Shown: one piece after another, positions 42,415-54,115 of the stretch
Numbering within the stretch: position 1 is the stretch's first letter
Layout of the letters: each line of letters opens with the position of its first letter
Origin: Puccinellia tenuiflora
Lineage: Eukaryota > Streptophyta > Magnoliopsida > Poales > Poaceae
DNA length: 64,000 bases
Assembly (NCBI GenBank): GCA_012064385.1
Contig: QRDG01002514.1
Span: 1-64,000, forward strand
Direction of reading: 5' to 3'
Position numbers and translations under genes: made by a program
The notes under the pieces: model-generated
The model's database searches: none
What the model was told of the DNA's origin: nothing
Seen by the model: the letters and a program-made list of their open reading frames with translations, nothing else

Positions 42415-45400
42415 AGTGTTTCTCGTTTTCTCTTGCAAAAAGGCCAAGACCAAATATTAAAAATATCCATCCCTGACAAGATCATCCTGGCAAAAACAAA
42501 GAATGAAAACATGTCCTTGGGTGAATAGAAATCTTCTTCCTCCTACACTCTTCGGAGGTGCATCGAGAGCAAATCTTGATGTCGCCTATCAATCTACGAA
42601 ACACTCTTGGAGCCAAGGATAACATTGTTTACGCATTGACCGAGAGGTCGTTGGTTGGAGGTAGAACATGTCGACGATAGCAGACTGAGGATCAAATCAT
42701 CGTCCTGAACACGAAGGCAAAGAAATGGGATGGACAATCAACCTAGATGTGGTCATACGGGACCAGGGAGGCCTTGCCTCGCTAGCTTCCCAATGAAGCT
42801 AAAGTGGGCTATGATCCGCCGAACGTCGTTGTCGAAGACCACACCTAAACAAAGACAAATACATGAAATATTAGGGGTTTACCCGACAATAAATTTGTAG
42901 GGTGGTATGGGGCCAAATATCATAGGGCTAACACACACGAGACACAAAAATGTATATAGTTTTGGCCCCATATGAATGCGGGTAATTTCCCTGCTCATGT
43001 TTGTAGGGGTGTTTGATTGATTTGTGAATGTTGTGCTCGGAGTTTGCGTATGCCAATGTGTTTTGAATGTGTCATTTATGGAGTGCTCCGGCTGCCTTAT
43101 ATGATCGGCTAGATGGGAGTTACAAGTCCCCTTTAAGTGTGTGGCAATTAATCATCTCATAATAAAAATATTCACCAAGATGATAATACAAATACGATCA
43201 TAATCATGTACGACAGCTCAGATGGTTCTTAAATCTACTAAAACAAACCCTTCAATCTTGGGTATATACACTACTCACTTCTCATCATGGAGGCGATGAC
43301 GAGGATGTTGGAGGTCAGAGAGGCAAACAGAGGCGATCCAGGTAGCATTTCCCCCTCCAATCTTCATGGGCGGCGACCTTTTGTTTTTCTATTTGCGGCA
43401 CCTCCTCATGGAAGTTCATGAAACCACACCTTATATAGGTGGTTTTCAGTCAAAACAAAGGCGGTGGCGCAAGCGTTGGAGATCGGATGATCGAGGGGCC
43501 ATATGCCCCCCTCGGCGTACAAGGTCCCACCAGGCGTGCCTCAGTGGCTGTTCCGTCTCCATATTGATATTCTATTTCCATAAAACTTGACATGTGAAAA
43601 ATCTCAGATCCATTTGACACCCGAATGGTTCCCGAAGATGATGAAAACATTATTTCTGCATTTCAGAGTTAGATGCCCAAATAATGTAATTTCATGGGAT
43701 ATCATATATAAATCATTAAAAACAATGTTGTAATCTTGTGATAAGATGCAAATAATGATGAATAAATACATTATAAACTACAATGTTAGTTGATACATTT
43801 TTTACGTATCAATAACAGACAAGGATATTATCCCTACAATGACAAAGCGTGTGATCATCTAGAAGACAAAATTTGAGATAAAGGATTTAGATAAAACCAA
43901 ATAGAACTCGAGACTACAATTTGAGCTCCTTCATTCAAGTATTATGGTACCACCAATTATATATATCTAAAAAATGTTGAGAAACTAAATATGGACATGC
44001 CTAATCCATCTCCTAGGGTTGTCCGATCTATAGAAGACCTTTATTGTTATTGTGACAGAAGATTCCTCGCCCACAGCCTTCCACGATCTATAGACGTTGA
44101 GAAAGGTTTATTTAAACAACAACAAGATGGAGCAGAGATATTGGGACATAAGCTTCAATAACTACTTGCCATTTGACCTACCAACGCAATTGGTCGGGAA
44201 TCTGTAATATCTTGTGATATCTCAAGGAACCACCACAATTGACATATTTTAGAGCATTCTAAACTCCAATATCACTAGGATACACCGACACTGGCTACTT
44301 ATCTCATCCCCATAATGTTTATTTACATAGTAGAACTGTCACCTCATTGATGTCTTCCAAACACGGACTCTTGTGACTACAACTAACAATCATTCTAAAA
44401 AAAGGATTCATGTTAACACATGTGTCTTCACAAAATGATAAACCACATACATTAATCATGTTGGATGGTTCTCCTAAAATCATCAACCATTCTTCAAAAG
44501 GTAATGTTGCTTATGTTGGACATATGCGGACATGCATGTTATGTAAAGAGAAATATCACTAATAATATTGCCCCTAAATATTTTATCACATGAACTCCCG
44601 AAGAGTGGGAAAATAAACATCTTGCAAGTCAAATCATGTCATAACCTCGCTGACTTGTTCATGAAGTATCTAGCAACTACAACATTCCAAAAATATGTGC
44701 ATGAAATTGGTATGTGATGACTCGGGGATTTGTAAGGGTTGGGGGTTAATCTTCTAATTATTACTTGTTTAAAGCATCATATTGCAATCATTTCCCCTTT
44801 TATGAGTATACATTCCAGGTTATCATCAATGTTCTTAAGGAGATAATATCAACACATGACATGTGTCATACTTTCTGTCTTCCCCACTCTGGTTTCTAGA
44901 AAGTATACACGACATTTTAAATGACCTCTAAACTCTATGGGTTTTCTCATATTGAGTTAACAAAGACAATAACCGTTATATGTTGTATCATTTTCTTCTT
45001 ATTTTTCCACATAGTTTGAACGAGTTCTAACAATATAACCTACAATACTCCTCACAGTTTTCCTACGTTTTTCTCGGAAGAGACTTTACAAAGATGACAG
45101 ATGATTACACGGACACGTGTGATTAGGGGGGAGTCTATGAGTAATCATGAGCATTATTGGGGAAATCCCGCTCCTGTGCATTTTACATTTTGGCAGCTGT
45201 CGCGACAATTCCTCGGCCGTGATCGCCATGCTCCAACTACTGAAAATCAGTTGGTATGTATGTGTAGGTCATGAATAAAGTTGAAAGTTCAATCATTTTC
45301 ATTGCCTCATCACTAGATCACATTAACACATCTCTGGGAAAGAACTCGACACCTCATATCTCCAATTCGAGGCTATGGGTCCATGTGCACCACCTCAAAC

Positions 45401-46330
45401 CTCCAATTCGAGACTATGGGTTTATGTTGTTAAAACATATGCTAACCCTTTTCATCAGTTCGGACATTTAGTTTAGTTGGCTAGTGCATCAATACAAAAT
45501 ATAAAAATATAAAACCAAATGGTCTCAAGTTCAAGACCCGGCTACCGCACTATTTAATATAAAGATAGTTGCGGCCTACCATCTATCCCACGTCTATGGT
45601 CTTGATGTATGTCCAGGCTAGACGTGAGGAGAAATGTTAGAATATATAGCCTAGCCCTTTTTCCTCGGTTTGAACTTTTGGTTTAGTTGGTTAGTGCATA
45701 GATCCAATACATGTGTGTTCATTTGGATGTGCTCAAAACCTGGTAACTGTTCTAAAATTATGAATGAACATGTATCATGTAAATAATTAAAAAAAGCATA
45801 ATTGATAAATAAATATGCCAACTAGTAACTATCTCGTATCAAATTAGTGGCACGCTTCTATAGTCATAGATTTGGGCCAATGTTTGTAAATGCCTGACAC
45901 AAACAATGTTCATATGGAAGTTAAATGGGAGCCAATGAGACAGCATTATTTTATTAGGCGTATGTTATCTTCTAGAAAGGTTCTTTTCGAGGATTTTTTT
46001 CGAATCTGCGCGGTGCTATATATCGACACAAGTTAGCGTTAGTGATCAGTAGTAGCTATGTGTGAACAGAATCAATAGGAGCATGGACAAAACTAACCCG
46101 AATAATAATTTATGTCGACCGCTCATTGGGTTCGAGCTATAAGTAAATTTAGTCAGCAAAGGCACATATCTAACATGAGTAGACTATAAAAGAAATACCA
46201 ACCTACTATATTGTGAAAAAAACGTAGGCATATGATATGCATGTAAAGTATAAACTTGCAGACGTAAAAATCCCTTATAGGAATTAAAAAAAAAAAAAAC
46301 GCAGGCAGATATGAGCACAGAGCACCTCAG
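42415..46330. other. Gene-poor region; possible reverse solo LTR ending at 43811
   Basis: No gene is recognised. The stretch from about 43290 to 43811 has the composition of a minus-strand Gypsy LTR: ccccctcggcgtacaaggtc, then ccaccaggcgtgcc, and a terminal tttacgtatca at 43811, similar to the end of the LTR at 36058. The left border was not found. From 43815 onward it is AT-rich and featureless. Two phrases, tttagttggctagtgc (about 45471) and gttcaagacccgg (about 45529), look like a tRNA-type A and B box of a SINE; a related tttagttggttagtgc recurs at 45682. Confidence 0.35.
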
Positions 46331-46572
46331 ACTAGTTACAGTGTGAGTAACTTAACTAGTAACTTGCATGCCATCTAAACAAAAAAGATGATGTGGCAGG
46401 TAATTAATGAGGAGATAGGCAAATAGAATAACATAGCTAGTTACTGTAACATCACACTTCACTAGACAAGATGAGTCTATAAGATAATAAATAAGATTAT
46501 CTATGTTACTCTCTTTGTGTTACTTTGCACTGTGATGGCAGTAACTACTAGTAATTTACTCTCCATTGTGAT
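46331..46572. mobile_element. Harbinger-type MITE
   Basis: The left end gttacagtgtgagtaac and the right end, reverse-complemented, gatcacaatggagagtaa, followed by actagtag versus actagtaa, form imperfect inverted repeats. The interior has the usual phrases of this family (gatgatgtggca, aattaatgagga, gttactgtaacatcacac, atgagtctataag). A TCA at both borders fits a 3-bp target duplication. It lies about 170 bp upstream of a TATA-like box. Confidence 0.65.
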
Positions 46573-46741
46573 CAACCTCAGAAATAGTATATTCCAGTTG
46601 AGAGAAAATCCCAAAAAAATACTGGAGTATAAAAGTTAAACAGCGTGTCACCCTCAGTCCCTCACACGCCATCCCTAAGTCCCCAACCCTAATAACCATA
46701 TCAGGGCTGCGGTATGAGAGCAGGACAGGGGGCGCATCTGG

Positions 46742-46751
46742 TCTATATAAG
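46742..46751 (+). promoter_or_regulatory. TATA-like box
   Basis: tctatataag in a locally GC-rich region, followed within 100-200 bp by CT-rich leader-like DNA. It is the best plus-strand TATA match I noticed in the right half of the window. No dependent gene is proven. Confidence 0.35.
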
Positions 46752-48419
46752 ATCGCCGGTGCCCGCCTCCCTGATGGGGTATACCACCAGATCGAGCCAG
46801 TAGGATACCCTGCCAGATCTGGCCGGACAGCTGCCGTGCGCTCTCTTCTCCGACGACGAAGCCATATATGGCTAGATGGGTTTGATCGATCTCTCTCCCC
46901 GCTCCCTCTCTCTACGTGTCGACTTTCTCTCTTCATGTCGATCGTCTTCTGTGTTCGATGCGACGGTTCGGGGTTTGAGTGGTTTTGATGGAGGTGTTAA
47001 TGGCTGACAGAAGAGAGTGAGCACACAGCGGCAGACTCCGTCTGATAAAGGCGATGCAAAGAGAGAAGAAAGACGAAGCTGCTGTTGCGTGCTCACTTCT
47101 CTCTCTGTCAGCTCTTTCCCTCTCGGGACTTGTTCCGCCATCAATCGATCCATCTCCCCTTGCCGTTCCCACCGCTCCGCCGCTGCGACGGCCTACCATC
47201 TTTGCCTGCATCGACTGCCGAGAGGAGGCAGGATGAGGCCTTTTTTTTTTTTGGCATCGCGTGTCCCCACCTGAACCCTATCTTGCTCGAATTCCGACGG
47301 CTCAGCCTGGTCTTTGGAATAAGGTACTCTGCGCGCATGCACGCCATGAATTCCTGCGCCGCCAATTCCTGTAGAGAGTATTTCTTTTCTTTCTTTTGTA
47401 GGCCGTGTTTGCTTCTTCCAAGGATTAGCTCTATCGCCTTGGGTGAAGGGGGGGGACGCGTGTTGATTTCTTGCCTCCCCATGTCTGCTTAACGGAAAGC
47501 ACTGTTTGACTAGTCGTCCTTCCTATGCCCTTCTCCCTCCTCTTTCATCGTCTTCCTCATGTAGTCTTCTCTTTCTTCCTTTTCACTTTGGAGGATTTTT
47601 TTCCCTACCAAGCTCAGGAAATTTTGAAGTTTTTTCTCCACTTTTTTTGCTTCCTCATCTTATGTGGTGCTGTGAGAGTGTGAGGTAGGCAGGAAGGAGG
47701 CCGCTACGGTGGCGGCGGGAGGCAGATCTATGATGCTTCGTTGCGAGCAAGTGGAAAAGGGCACCTAGCTAGCGGCCGGCGACGTCCGAACCTTCCAGAT
47801 CCGTGGGAGCATTCCAGTTTTCGGTGAGTCCATGCTTCATATTCCCTCATTTGGTTATAAATAAAGTGGATATGCCTCCTCGTACATGGTCTATTAGTGG
47901 GTATTGAGGTATTGTTTATCTTTCCTTCGGTTATTCCTGATGGTTTTTGTCTCTAATAGTCTAATGGCTATTGTACATCTCATGGACTTGCCAATGATAT
48001 AAACCAGTATGGATTTAGGAGTGTAAATCATGTGCTTGATGGGTTTTTGATGCGGGCGATCTTTTGGCAGCAGTTTAGCCTTTTGCATGTTTGTGTATTC
48101 TCTTTTTCAGGGATTTGGTATGAATATATACAACATAGTATGGGTTAACTGGCCTCTGGTCCAGCCCTATCTAGTTGTTTTGCTAATCCAGTTCAGATTG
48201 TTCTTGATCCCTATATGATCTACGTATGAACAGGAGATATGTAGCACAACACTACATGCAAGGTCTTTTGATTGTATGCAGCATGAAGCCTCTCGTTCCT
48301 CTCAATTTTTTTTTTTTTTGGATAGGTCTATGTTTTCTTACAGTTCTTCCTAGTTTCTTGGCCTCCACATAAAATTGCTATATATTTTCTTTGACATCAA
48401 CTATTCAACTCTTCTTCAG

Positions 48420-48482
48420 GATGTTACAGCTTAAGCGTTATAAGTTAAATGAGAAGATTTCGAGAGTACTGTTGGGCCATGT
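48420..48482 (+). other. Orphan exon-like segment
   Basis: A pyrimidine-rich acceptor (aactcttcttcag, AG at 48418-48419) precedes 63 nt beginning G-ATG and ending at a strong donor, GTAAGT (48483-48488). The frame reads MLQLKRYKLNEKISRVLLGHV. I do not recognise the family. The first ATG lies at the exon start, so the preceding GC-rich region would be an untranslated leader. No following exon was identified. Confidence 0.3.
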
Positions 48483-51400
48483 GTAAGTGCTCTTCAAACT
48501 AGCTATGCAATATTACCAATTTATGAGCACGTATTTGATGTTTAATTAGTGGCTGCATATAACCAATTTTATACTCATTTATATTCTGCACAATCCGTGG
48601 TAGTTCTCCGTATGCATGTTTTTGCTGCAAACATGTTGTTTTTTAGCTAGACAGAAGATCTTCATTTGATATATACTTGATCATGTAACAGTTTGACAGT
48701 ACAATAGTCTAGCCTGGTTTTCATATAATTGTATGTGATATGTGGAGCGAGATGCTCCACTCTCAAGCATATAATGTTCAATTGGAAGGTGTTCTTTAAA
48801 CTACGCTGTCTTTGTAGAATGACACTATGCGAGCTCTTTGCGTTTTAATATATTAGTACAAACAGTAGCCTTTTTTCTTGCTAAGTCTTTGTAACTTTGG
48901 ATTAATATTTTCCAGTTTGATTTTGTGCTACATATTGACTAGTTCGTACGGCATGTTTAGTTATGAAAACAAAATCTTCCCTTAGTCGAGGAGATGGAGC
49001 CAACAGCTTTGCTTATGCATGTATAATTCGTTGGTACAAAAAAAAGTAAAATCTACATTAAAATCCAATTGGTGGACCATCTAGTTTGTTTCGTAAGTGG
49101 AAGATTGAATTAGTTAATTAATTAATTACCTAGTTACATTTCCTCTCTGAGAAAACAAATTGCTCAATATTCTTAATTTTCTTCCATGCAAATTTTATGT
49201 AGCTACATCCTCTTAGTTCTAGTTGTATATACTCACTGAGTAAATTTGAGTTCGTTCTAGTGTTGCATGTTGTCTTAGAAATTGGATCATATGTTAGTAT
49301 TAACTTAATTTTTGCCTTAGAAATCAATCAAAAATTTAGAGAATGTTCTGTGTTGAAGCCTACTAGTGGAGGAAGGAGATATAGGAGACATTGGGCAGTT
49401 GGGCACTCTTCTTTCATGCTTTGGTTAGTCGTCTGAGATCTTCCTTATCTATTTTAAGGAAATGTGTGTTGGTAAACATGATTGGTTTGAAAAGATTCAC
49501 TGTCAAGTCCAAGAGTTGAATAAACAAATAAATTGATGGCATAGTATTTCGAAAAATTGCCGGCACAAGTCCTTCAATAGTCCTAATTAAGTGATATGTA
49601 AGGTCTAAGTATGGTTAAGATAGACTCAAACACTAGATTATATTTTGCACCATGTTTGGATATTGAAAATGGACTTGGAATCAACGAATTGGTATTGATT
49701 GTTTTTTTTATGAACATTGACAAAAGTTGGATTTGGGGGCCAATTCCCACGAAACATAACTAAAAACAGGGTCCTCCAATACCAAGTGCTACCCATTTGA
49801 ACCGAGAAAACAAATGAGTGCATGCTCCAGCAACTCCTGTTTAGAAATTAGTCATATTGATCTGGCGTCTTGTTCTCTATAGGAACTTGTTTTTGTCTTG
49901 GTTGGTTTGATAGCATGCATTGGTATATATCCAAAACCGGAGGAGGGTTTGGGTTTGGATCACGGAGCAATCGGAGATTTTGTATACCTTCATCATCGAT
50001 TTTGAACATGCTTTCTTCTTAAATAAGAACTGTCATAGAAATGACTATAGAGACAGAGGACAACTCGGCCTGTTCCAACTATCCCATACTAGCTGGACCG
50101 AGGGAGAAAGGGCTTCTCATTAACGGTCTTGGGAAGAACACCTCGCTACTGGTGGTGGTTTGACGTTGATAGACCGGGTCTTAGGGAGAGTTCCTTGTCA
50201 GCGATGGCCTTTCGGTGGTGGTAAACTGAGTCGGTGTCAATACTCAATACCACACCCTCTAAATTTCTTTAACAACCAAATATAGTTTAGAATTGCTTTG
50301 TGATCTCACGTCCATTATACAGTTTCCTTGGCAAACAGACAAAACTATTTGAATAGCACCTTCTTCCTATTCCACTTCGAATTTTTGGCATACATTACTT
50401 AACATCAATAAGACTCGGGAATACACAGGACTTGTAGCTGCAGTTCCCTCGAGTTGTAGGTTGGTCGAACAAGACGGTTAATATTTTTAGGAGTCTACTT
50501 TTCGTCCTTCAACTTAGGGAAAAGTGTGGACACCTGGTTATCAAATACCACAAATTGCCCGACCAGCCGGACCTGGTCAATGTTAGAGGGTTGAACCGAA
50601 CATCCCCGAGTCTGATCATTCTTGTGAAGTCTGATCTCATATGGTCTCTCTCTAATGCCTCGTGTAGGGGATATACCAAATAGGGGTATCATCGACATGT
50701 ACATATTCCAGTATACCAGGGTGGCCCACTGATGGTAATGCCGGCATGCTTACGGGCGGCCCAGTATGCTGAAGCACAAGGAGAAGGCCCAGCCGGCTAA
50801 GGAGGAGCCAAGACGGAGGCCCGGCAACCAGCCGACTTGGAGCACAAGACGGAGCCACCAAGCCGTATTAGTCTAGGACTCCTATTCCCTTAGCCGGTAG
50901 ACTTTCCTTGTAAGCCCTAGGACCGGCCACTTTTATAAGCCGGCCTACGGGAGCCTTATGGCAGGATCTCCATGGTTTCATGACCAAGCCTTTCAGGCTA
51001 TACACACTACATCATTGTAACCGGCACATATTTGCCCATATAGTGATTTATAGCAGCACGTAGGATCACGCCACCGTTGTGTGATCCGAAGCTGGGTAAA
51101 CTGTGTGTAATCCCGTCACCGGAATCCGCTACGTTCCTCCCCCCACGTCTTCTCTACCGTCGGTGTATTTCTAGCTGGATGGCACCCCTGTCTCCGCTAG
51201 ATTTGACAATACCACGACAGTTGGCGCCCACCGTGGGGCAAGATGCGTCCAGGCGACGATTCGGGCGGGATCAACATCATCAAAGCCGGCGGCATACTGA
51301 TGGTCCAATCAGCCGAACTGCTTCTGCAACTTGTCGGCTTGTTCGTCGGTATGGCCGGTACGTTCAACCAACATCGACAATATTGACTACATCATCGCCG

Positions 51401-51667
51401 TCTCAGGCAGGCGCTCGGATGCCTAAAATTCTTCACGGATGGCCATCATCTCGCGAATCTCACATGCGTCGGCAACACCGGCAGCTATCTACCAGTCATC
51501 TACTCCGAGCAGCCAGTCGTGGCCGTCACGACTTGCAGCCTTGGAAATCCTCGATATGTCATGGCACATGGAGCATACCGGCCGTACACGGAATCAGCCG
51601 CACGAATCGCTGAAGTACAAGGAAAGAAAAAGCTGGATGGGTCCGATCTGATGGCATCAAATCCTAA

Positions 51668-52524
51668 CCCCCTGTTTGGATGTATGAATTGGGGGCTCGG
51701 AATTGGAATTCAAGAATCTTTGGGCCAATTCTGCTGTTTGGTCTGGCTTTGGAATTGGGCTCAGAATTGGCGACCGAATTCCGAGCGGGGCTCCTCGCGT
51801 GCGAAACTGCCCGTCCGCAATTCGGAGGTCGCGACCTAGGAATTGTGTGGAATTGTTAGGTGTCTTCTTTCCCGAGCTCCTCTCCGCTCGTTCTCCCTGG
51901 CCGCACTCCTCCGTCAGGCTGCCGCCGCCGGCCGCTGCTGCAGGCCACTACCCCTCGCCGCTGCAGGCCTCCACCACCGCCGGCCGCTGCAGGCTCCCGG
52001 ATCCGCCGGCCGTTGCTGCCCCTCCGCCGGGCGCATCTCCCCCTCACCGGCCGATGCAGCCTGCAGGCCCCTGCCTCCGTCGGCCGTAGCTCCGCCTCAC
52101 CGGCCACTGCTGCCCCTCGCCGCTGCAGGCCTCCACCACCGCCGGCCGCTGCAGGCTCCCGGATCCGTCGGCCGCAGCTACCTCTCCGTCCGGCGCAGCT
52201 CCCCCTCACCGACCGCTGCAGCCTGCAGGCCCCGCCTCCGCCGGCCACTGCTGCCCCTCGCCGGCCATGGAGGAGAAGGACGGCGGCGGCGGCCGGAGGA
52301 GAAGGACGGCAGCGGTGGCTGGAGGAGAACGATGGCTGTGACCAAAATATTCGATTCCACATTTTGTACAACCAAACAAGAATTGGAATTGGAGGCCAAT
52401 TCATTTTAAGGTTTGTACATCCAAACAGCTGATTTGAAATTGGGGGCCAATTCATTTCCAACTCAAATTTGGTATTCCCACTCTAATTCAATTCCAAGTC
52501 CCAATTCATACATCCAAACACACT
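51668..52524. mobile_element. TIR insertion with GC-rich tandem core (Harbinger- or hAT-like)
   Basis: The left end cctgtttggatgtatgaatt and the right end, reverse-complemented, gtgtttggatgtatgaattg are inverted repeats of about 40 bp. They continue as ggcaattggaat-like phrases (gaattggaattc/ttggaattgaatt). The core (51930-52270) is very GC-rich (Pro/Ala/Ser-coding in any frame) and contains a 162-bp tandem duplication. No transposase is present. The target duplication is uncertain (taa versus tat). It lies within the internal region of the LTR element at 50663-55306. Confidence 0.65.
51950..52260. repeat. 162-bp tandem duplication, GC-rich
   Basis: The block cctcgccgctgcaggcctcc and onward begins at about 51954 and again at about 52117. 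The following caccggccgatgcagcctgc block (about 52048) recurs with changes at about 52210. Long frames on both strands across this region are products of the repeat. Confidence 0.7.
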
Positions 52525-52737
52525 ATAAAGGAAATCTGAAGTTGTGTCCTGATTGACTTGTGATCATGTGAAGGCTATGGGTTATTTTCCCAAACAAGAT
52601 CACGTGAAAGAGAAAAGAAAGAAGGAGGTGCTCAGCTTAATTCATCAGCCCAACCAATTTGCAATTGGTATGCTACGTGTCCAATATCCCGCGTCCGGCT
52701 AAATTGTCATCGCCGCACCGTGGACATGCTGTTCAGC

Positions 52738-53180
52738 TCATTTAGTCGCGTTTTAGCTTAATTGCTAACGTGACATTGTTGCGTTCTAGCTTAATTGCTA
52801 ACGCAGCATGACGCCTTTTCACGTTCTAGCTTAATTGCTAACGCAGCATGACACCTTATCGGCGTACTATCATCATGTCCAGCTTAATTGCTGTCAGGAC
52901 ATGACGCCTTCACGGCGTATTTATCGTTGCGTTGTAGCTTAATTGCTAACGTGGCACGATGCCTTTTCGGTGTACCCATCGTCGCGTTCCGGCTTAATTG
53001 CCAACGCGGCAAGATTTTTTGCGCGCTCTAGTTTAATTGCTAACGCGGCATGATTTCTTTCCGACATGATTATCTTCGTTGTTCCGGCTTGCACGCTGGC
53101 GCGGAAATAATCATAATTTTTTCCGGCTTACTCGTCGTCGCGGTCCGGCTTAATTACCTTCGCGGCCTACTCATCGCCAT
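52738..53180 (+). repeat. Degenerate tandem repeat built on agcttaattgctaacg
   Basis: The core agcttaattgctaacg or a variant occurs at about 52755, 52788, 52828, 52881, 52936, 52991, 53030, 53086, 53123 and 53144. Most intervals are 33-56 bp. Units typically run core, then gcagcatgacgcctt, then ttcggcgtac-atcgtcgcgtt. The core is partly self-complementary (ttaatt, agc...gct), so hairpins are possible. It lies in the non-coding internal region of the LTR element. Confidence 0.75.
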
Positions 53181-53879
53181 ATCCCGGCCTACGTGTCATC
53201 AAAGCCAAGAGCACTAAAAGGCTAAGTTTTTCAGCAATTCTCTCGTTAACATTAGCTATGGTCATGAAATAAATTCTGGTTCGCTCTTTGAGATCATGCC
53301 ATTTTTTATTTCCCGATGATCATATATACTAAGCTATCAATGTCAACCCGAATTTGCTTCGTGCTAGTGGTTATGTTTCTGATGCTTTTTAGCCATGTTG
53401 CCTTACAAACTAATGTTTTGTCCGCCTAAGAGTATTCATCTGATCGCTTATGTGCTGGGTCGCCTAAGTAGGTGTTTTGGCACCAAAGGCCGGCGCTTGT
53501 TCTGAGTTTAAACAGCTTGGTATTACATCCCTGTTGCCCAGCAGACGTTCCGTGCTAGAGGTTTGCTAACACACGAAATATGGCTAAAGTGCATAAGCCA
53601 GAAAACTTAAGGGCGGACTGTAGATAATTTGCAACCCAAATTTTTTGTTGAAAAAACTGTCGGCTTAGGCCTTACAATTGTTTAGCTTGCATTAAAAGTA
53701 CAGCTTAATGCAGTTATTGTTTATTCTACATGTGTTTTTGTTGTCGGTTCATCAAGGACGTCACCTGCAAGATGACTTATCTTCAGCCGCCTCCTGGGTT
53801 TTAAACAGATTGGCATTACGCCATGTTACTCGGCGAGATGTTTTCATCAAGCCTCACGCCGCCTTACTTCATAAGGTCG

Positions 53880-54115
53880 ACATGAGCCTCGGGGGCTACA
53901 GTCCGTCGAAACTTATGTTTTGATGGATAGCTCGGGGGCTGCATCGAGCTGACGCTCGGGGCTACAGTCTGTCGAAACTTACAGTTTTGATAGATAGCTC
54001 GGGGGCTGCATCGATCTACATCGAGCCGACGCTCGGGGGCTACAACCATTGGATTTTTTGAGTCTTATGCCGCCTTACTTCATAAGCCGACATGAGCCTC
54101 GGGGGCTACATCCAC
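53880..54115 (+). repeat. Short repeats of ctcgggggctac near the 3' end of the internal region
   Basis: The phrase (g)ctcggggg-ct(a/g)ca occurs at about 53889, 53929, 53957, 53999, 54031 and 54096. Some copies are followed by gtc(c/t)gtcgaaactta and gatagctcgggggctgcatc. They are G-rich and polypurine-like, similar to the tract before the LTR at 54515-54525. Confidence 0.65.

Larger units (their letters stand above)
46573..50662. other. Possible gene remnant: promoter-like start, leader, orphan exon; no product recognised
   Basis: After a TATA-like box at 46742 comes a CT- and GC-rich stretch (46830-47820) resembling a grass 5' leader, with a good donor-like ttttcggtgagtcc at 47818-47831. 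One small exon-like segment lies at 48420-48482. Further right (48500-50660) the DNA is AT-rich and intron-like without recognisable coding segments. It may be the 5' portion of a transcription unit, a captured fragment, or a non-coding RNA gene. No protein family is recognised. Confidence 0.3.

Noticed and set aside
45470..45545. A tRNA gene
   Set aside because: Box-like motifs are present but there is no cloverleaf or acceptor stem; at most a SINE head.
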